Shown here: piece by piece, positions 5,420-6,497 of the stretch
Position numbering within the stretch: position 1 is the first letter of the stretch
How the letters are laid out: the number at the start of each line of letters is the position of its first letter
From: an uncultured Trueperaceae bacterium
GTDB lineage: Bacteria > Deinococcota > Deinococci > Deinococcales > Trueperaceae
Assembly: GCA_937911855.1 (NCBI GenBank)
Contig: CALDPK010000057.1
Span: forward strand, 1 to 6,497
Length of the DNA stretch: 6,497 nucleotides
Direction of reading: 5' to 3'
Program-made: the position numbers and the translations under genes
The notes under the pieces: generated by a model
Seen by the model: the letters and a program-made list of their open reading frames with translations, nothing else
Database searches by the model: none
What the model was told of the DNA's origin: nothing

Positions 5420-5857
5420 TCAGCTGCGAATGTAGCTTTCGAGCTGCTCGATCATGAACTTCTGCTCATCCATCACTGCTTTGACCACATCGCCTACTGA
5501 GATGAGGCCGATCAGGTTGCCGTCCTCGAGGACGGGCAGGTGCCGGATGCGCTTGGCTGTCATGAGCTGCATGCAGTGGGCCATGTCATCAGTCAGGGTC
5601 ACAGTCACGACGTCTGCGGTCATGCTTTCCCGTACTGGGGTGTCGCGTGAGGCGCGGCCGCGCAGGATGACCTTGCGGGCGTAGTCGCGTTCGGAGAATA
5701 TGCCTGCGAGTCGGCCGTTCTCGGTTACGGGCAGGGCGCCGATGTTGTGTTCAGCGAGTTTCTGCAGTGCTTCCAGGACTGTTGCATCCGGGGAGATTGT
5801 GTAAACCTCGCGGCCCTTGTCTGTGAGCAGCTGCTCTACACGGGTACTCGTATCCAT
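5420..5857 (-). CDS. Two-CBS-domain (Bateman module) protein
   Basis: A complete 145-residue stand-alone tandem CBS protein, cytoplasmic. ATG 5857 is supported by AGGAGG (5868-5873, spacer 10). CBS1 covers about residues 14-67, with NIGALPV (38-44) and GIFSERDYARKV (52-63). CBS2 covers about 78-131, with RIRHLPVLEDGNLIGLIS (103-120) and VGDVVKAV. Such pairs bind adenine nucleotides (AMP, ATP, sometimes SAM) and act as energy or ligand sensors; the RHLPV and SxxD-type patterns are typical. No catalytic domain is attached, so its target must be another protein, and that partner cannot be read from the window. The C-terminal helix (DEQKFMIEQLESYI) is common in this small family. It lies downstream of the dehydrogenase gene on the same strand but behind a terminator hairpin, so it probably has its own promoter. 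Confidence 0.93.
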   Translation of the reverse strand: MDTSTRVEQLLTDKGREVYTISPDATVLEALQKLAEHNIGALPVTENGRLAGIFSERDYARKVILRGRASRDTPVRESMTADVVTVTLTDDMAHCMQLMTAKRIRHLPVLEDGNLIGLISVGDVVKAVMDEQKFMIEQLESYIRS

Positions 5858-5886
5858 GTTCGTGACGCCTCCTGATGGTTTCAGCC

Positions 5887-5915
5887 AGTCTAGACCGAAG
5901 GAACGTTGCGTTGAA
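5887..5915 (-). promoter_or_regulatory. Candidate promoter for the CBS-domain gene
   Basis: On the minus strand TTCAAC (5915-5910) and TAGACT (5892-5887) are 17 bases apart. This would give a leader of about 20 bases that includes the AGGAGG site. The -35 matches the consensus poorly (3 of 6), so confidence is low. Confidence 0.35.
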
Positions 5916-5962
5916 GGTTTGTACCCCGGGCACGGTGCGGCAGACTATGGCCTGAAACAGCA

Positions 5963-5987
5963 ATGGCGACCGGAACCCGGTCGCCAT
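5963..5987 (-). terminator. Hairpin terminator after the dehydrogenase gene
   Basis: Perfect 11-base arms ATGGCGACCGG (5963-5973) and CCGGTCGCCAT (5977-5987) enclose a 3-base loop. Reading the minus strand, the stem is followed by TGCTGTTTC, a short U-rich tail. It begins 30 bases after the dehydrogenase stop and separates that gene from the CBS gene. Confidence 0.75.
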
Positions 5988-6003
5988 CAAGATAGAACGC
6001 AAC

Positions 6004-6018
6004 AGAACGCTTCGTTCT
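6004..6018 (-). repeat. Short inverted repeat touching the dehydrogenase stop codon
   Basis: AGAACG-CTT-CGTTCT forms a 6-base stem whose edge overlaps the TAA stop (6020-6018). It lies just before the main terminator stem and may protect the 3' end or assist termination. It may also be incidental. Confidence 0.35.
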
Positions 6019-6497
6019 TACTGCTCTGCTTCTGCTGCCTGCAGCCGCTCCTGGGCCATGATCGTGGCTGCGGTGTCGGTGGAGACGTCGAGTTCGTCGG
6101 CGAGTTGCAGTGCGCGGGCGACCTTGTCGCCGATGGTTTCAATGTTGGCGTAGGCGCGTTCGCGGTTGTAGCCACCGGGCATGAGTTCGTCGGCGATGTT
6201 CATGACGCCGCCGCCGTTGATGATGAAGTCGGGTGCGTAGAGGATGCCGCGTTCACGGAGTGCGTCGGCGTGGCGGGGTTCTGCCAGCTGGTTGTTGGCG
6301 GAGCCGGCGATGATCTTGGCGTTGAAGCGGGGCACGGTCACGTCGTTGATGACTGCGCCGAGCGCGCAGGGTGCGAACACGTCGCAGTCGACGTCGTAGA
6401 TGGCGTCACTGGCGACGGCTTCTGCGCCGAGTTCACTGACTGCGTGGTCGATGCGTTTCTGGGCGATGTCGGTGACGATGATGCTGGCACCGTCTTT
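6018..6497 (-). CDS. Leucine/valine-type amino acid dehydrogenase, C-terminal part
   Basis: The last 159 residues of a Glu/Leu/Phe/Val dehydrogenase family enzyme; the N-terminal catalytic lysine region and the start lie beyond the right edge. The frame is open from 6497 to TAA 6020-6018. The NAD-binding half is clear: IIVTDIAQKRID, then DCDVFAPCALGAVIND, AKIIAGSANNQL, YAPDFIINGGGVMNIADEL and GYNRERA. These match leucine dehydrogenases more closely than phenylalanine dehydrogenases, in which I recall the CALG segment reading SPCALGG. The reaction would be NAD-dependent reversible oxidative deamination of branched-chain amino acids to 2-oxo acids. The tail after IMAQERLQ is short and Glu/Ala-rich. 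Leucine versus valine preference cannot be settled without the N-terminal domain. Confidence 0.93.
   Translation of the reverse strand, partial: KDGASIIVTDIAQKRIDHAVSELGAEAVASDAIYDVDCDVFAPCALGAVINDVTVPRFNAKIIAGSANNQLAEPRHADALRERGILYAPDFIINGGGVMNIADELMPGGYNRERAYANIETIGDKVARALQLADELDVSTDTAATIMAQERLQAAEAEQ

Overview
The window looks like an ordinary chromosomal segment of a GC-rich bacterium, most likely Deinococcus or a close relative. This is inferred from the GC-rich third codon positions and protein styles. Several starts also lack a Shine-Dalgarno (SD) site and have a TANNNT -10-like box 6 to 8 bases before the start codon, as in leaderless Deinococcus promoters. No rRNA, tRNA, CRISPR array, insertion sequence or phage gene was seen.

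Layout. On the minus strand, from 2609 down to 1, lie a TetR-family regulator and then a PepF-type M3 oligoendopeptidase cut by the left edge. The regulator appears to carry a 1-base frameshift that spoils its last 30 residues. Divergent from it, on the plus strand, are a spermidine-synthase-like SAM-dependent protein (2796-3467), a stand-alone HAD phosphatase resembling the 3'-phosphatase domain of T4 polynucleotide kinase (3517-3948), and a single-pass membrane DUF4097-type beta-repeat protein (4052-5053). A strong hairpin terminator at 5077-5102 closes this group. A small unrecognised protein (5143-5394) follows and converges on a two-CBS-domain protein (5420-5857, minus). At the right edge is the C-terminal half of a leucine/valine-type amino acid dehydrogenase (minus), separated from the CBS gene by its own hairpin terminator.

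How the genes relate. No single pathway links them. The regulator and methyltransferase-like gene share a divergent intergenic region with a repeated TCCGTACG element, so self-regulation and control of the divergent gene are plausible. The most distinctive signal is a 17-codon ORF (2746-2799). It begins just downstream of a -10 box and ends in an ATGA overlap with the methyltransferase-like gene, whose SD lies inside it. Other points are a DDR-to-EDR change in the phosphatase, a 19-21-codon repeat register in the DUF4097 protein, and a 17-bp dyad over that gene's putative -10 box. I saw no evidence of a wholly new multi-gene system.
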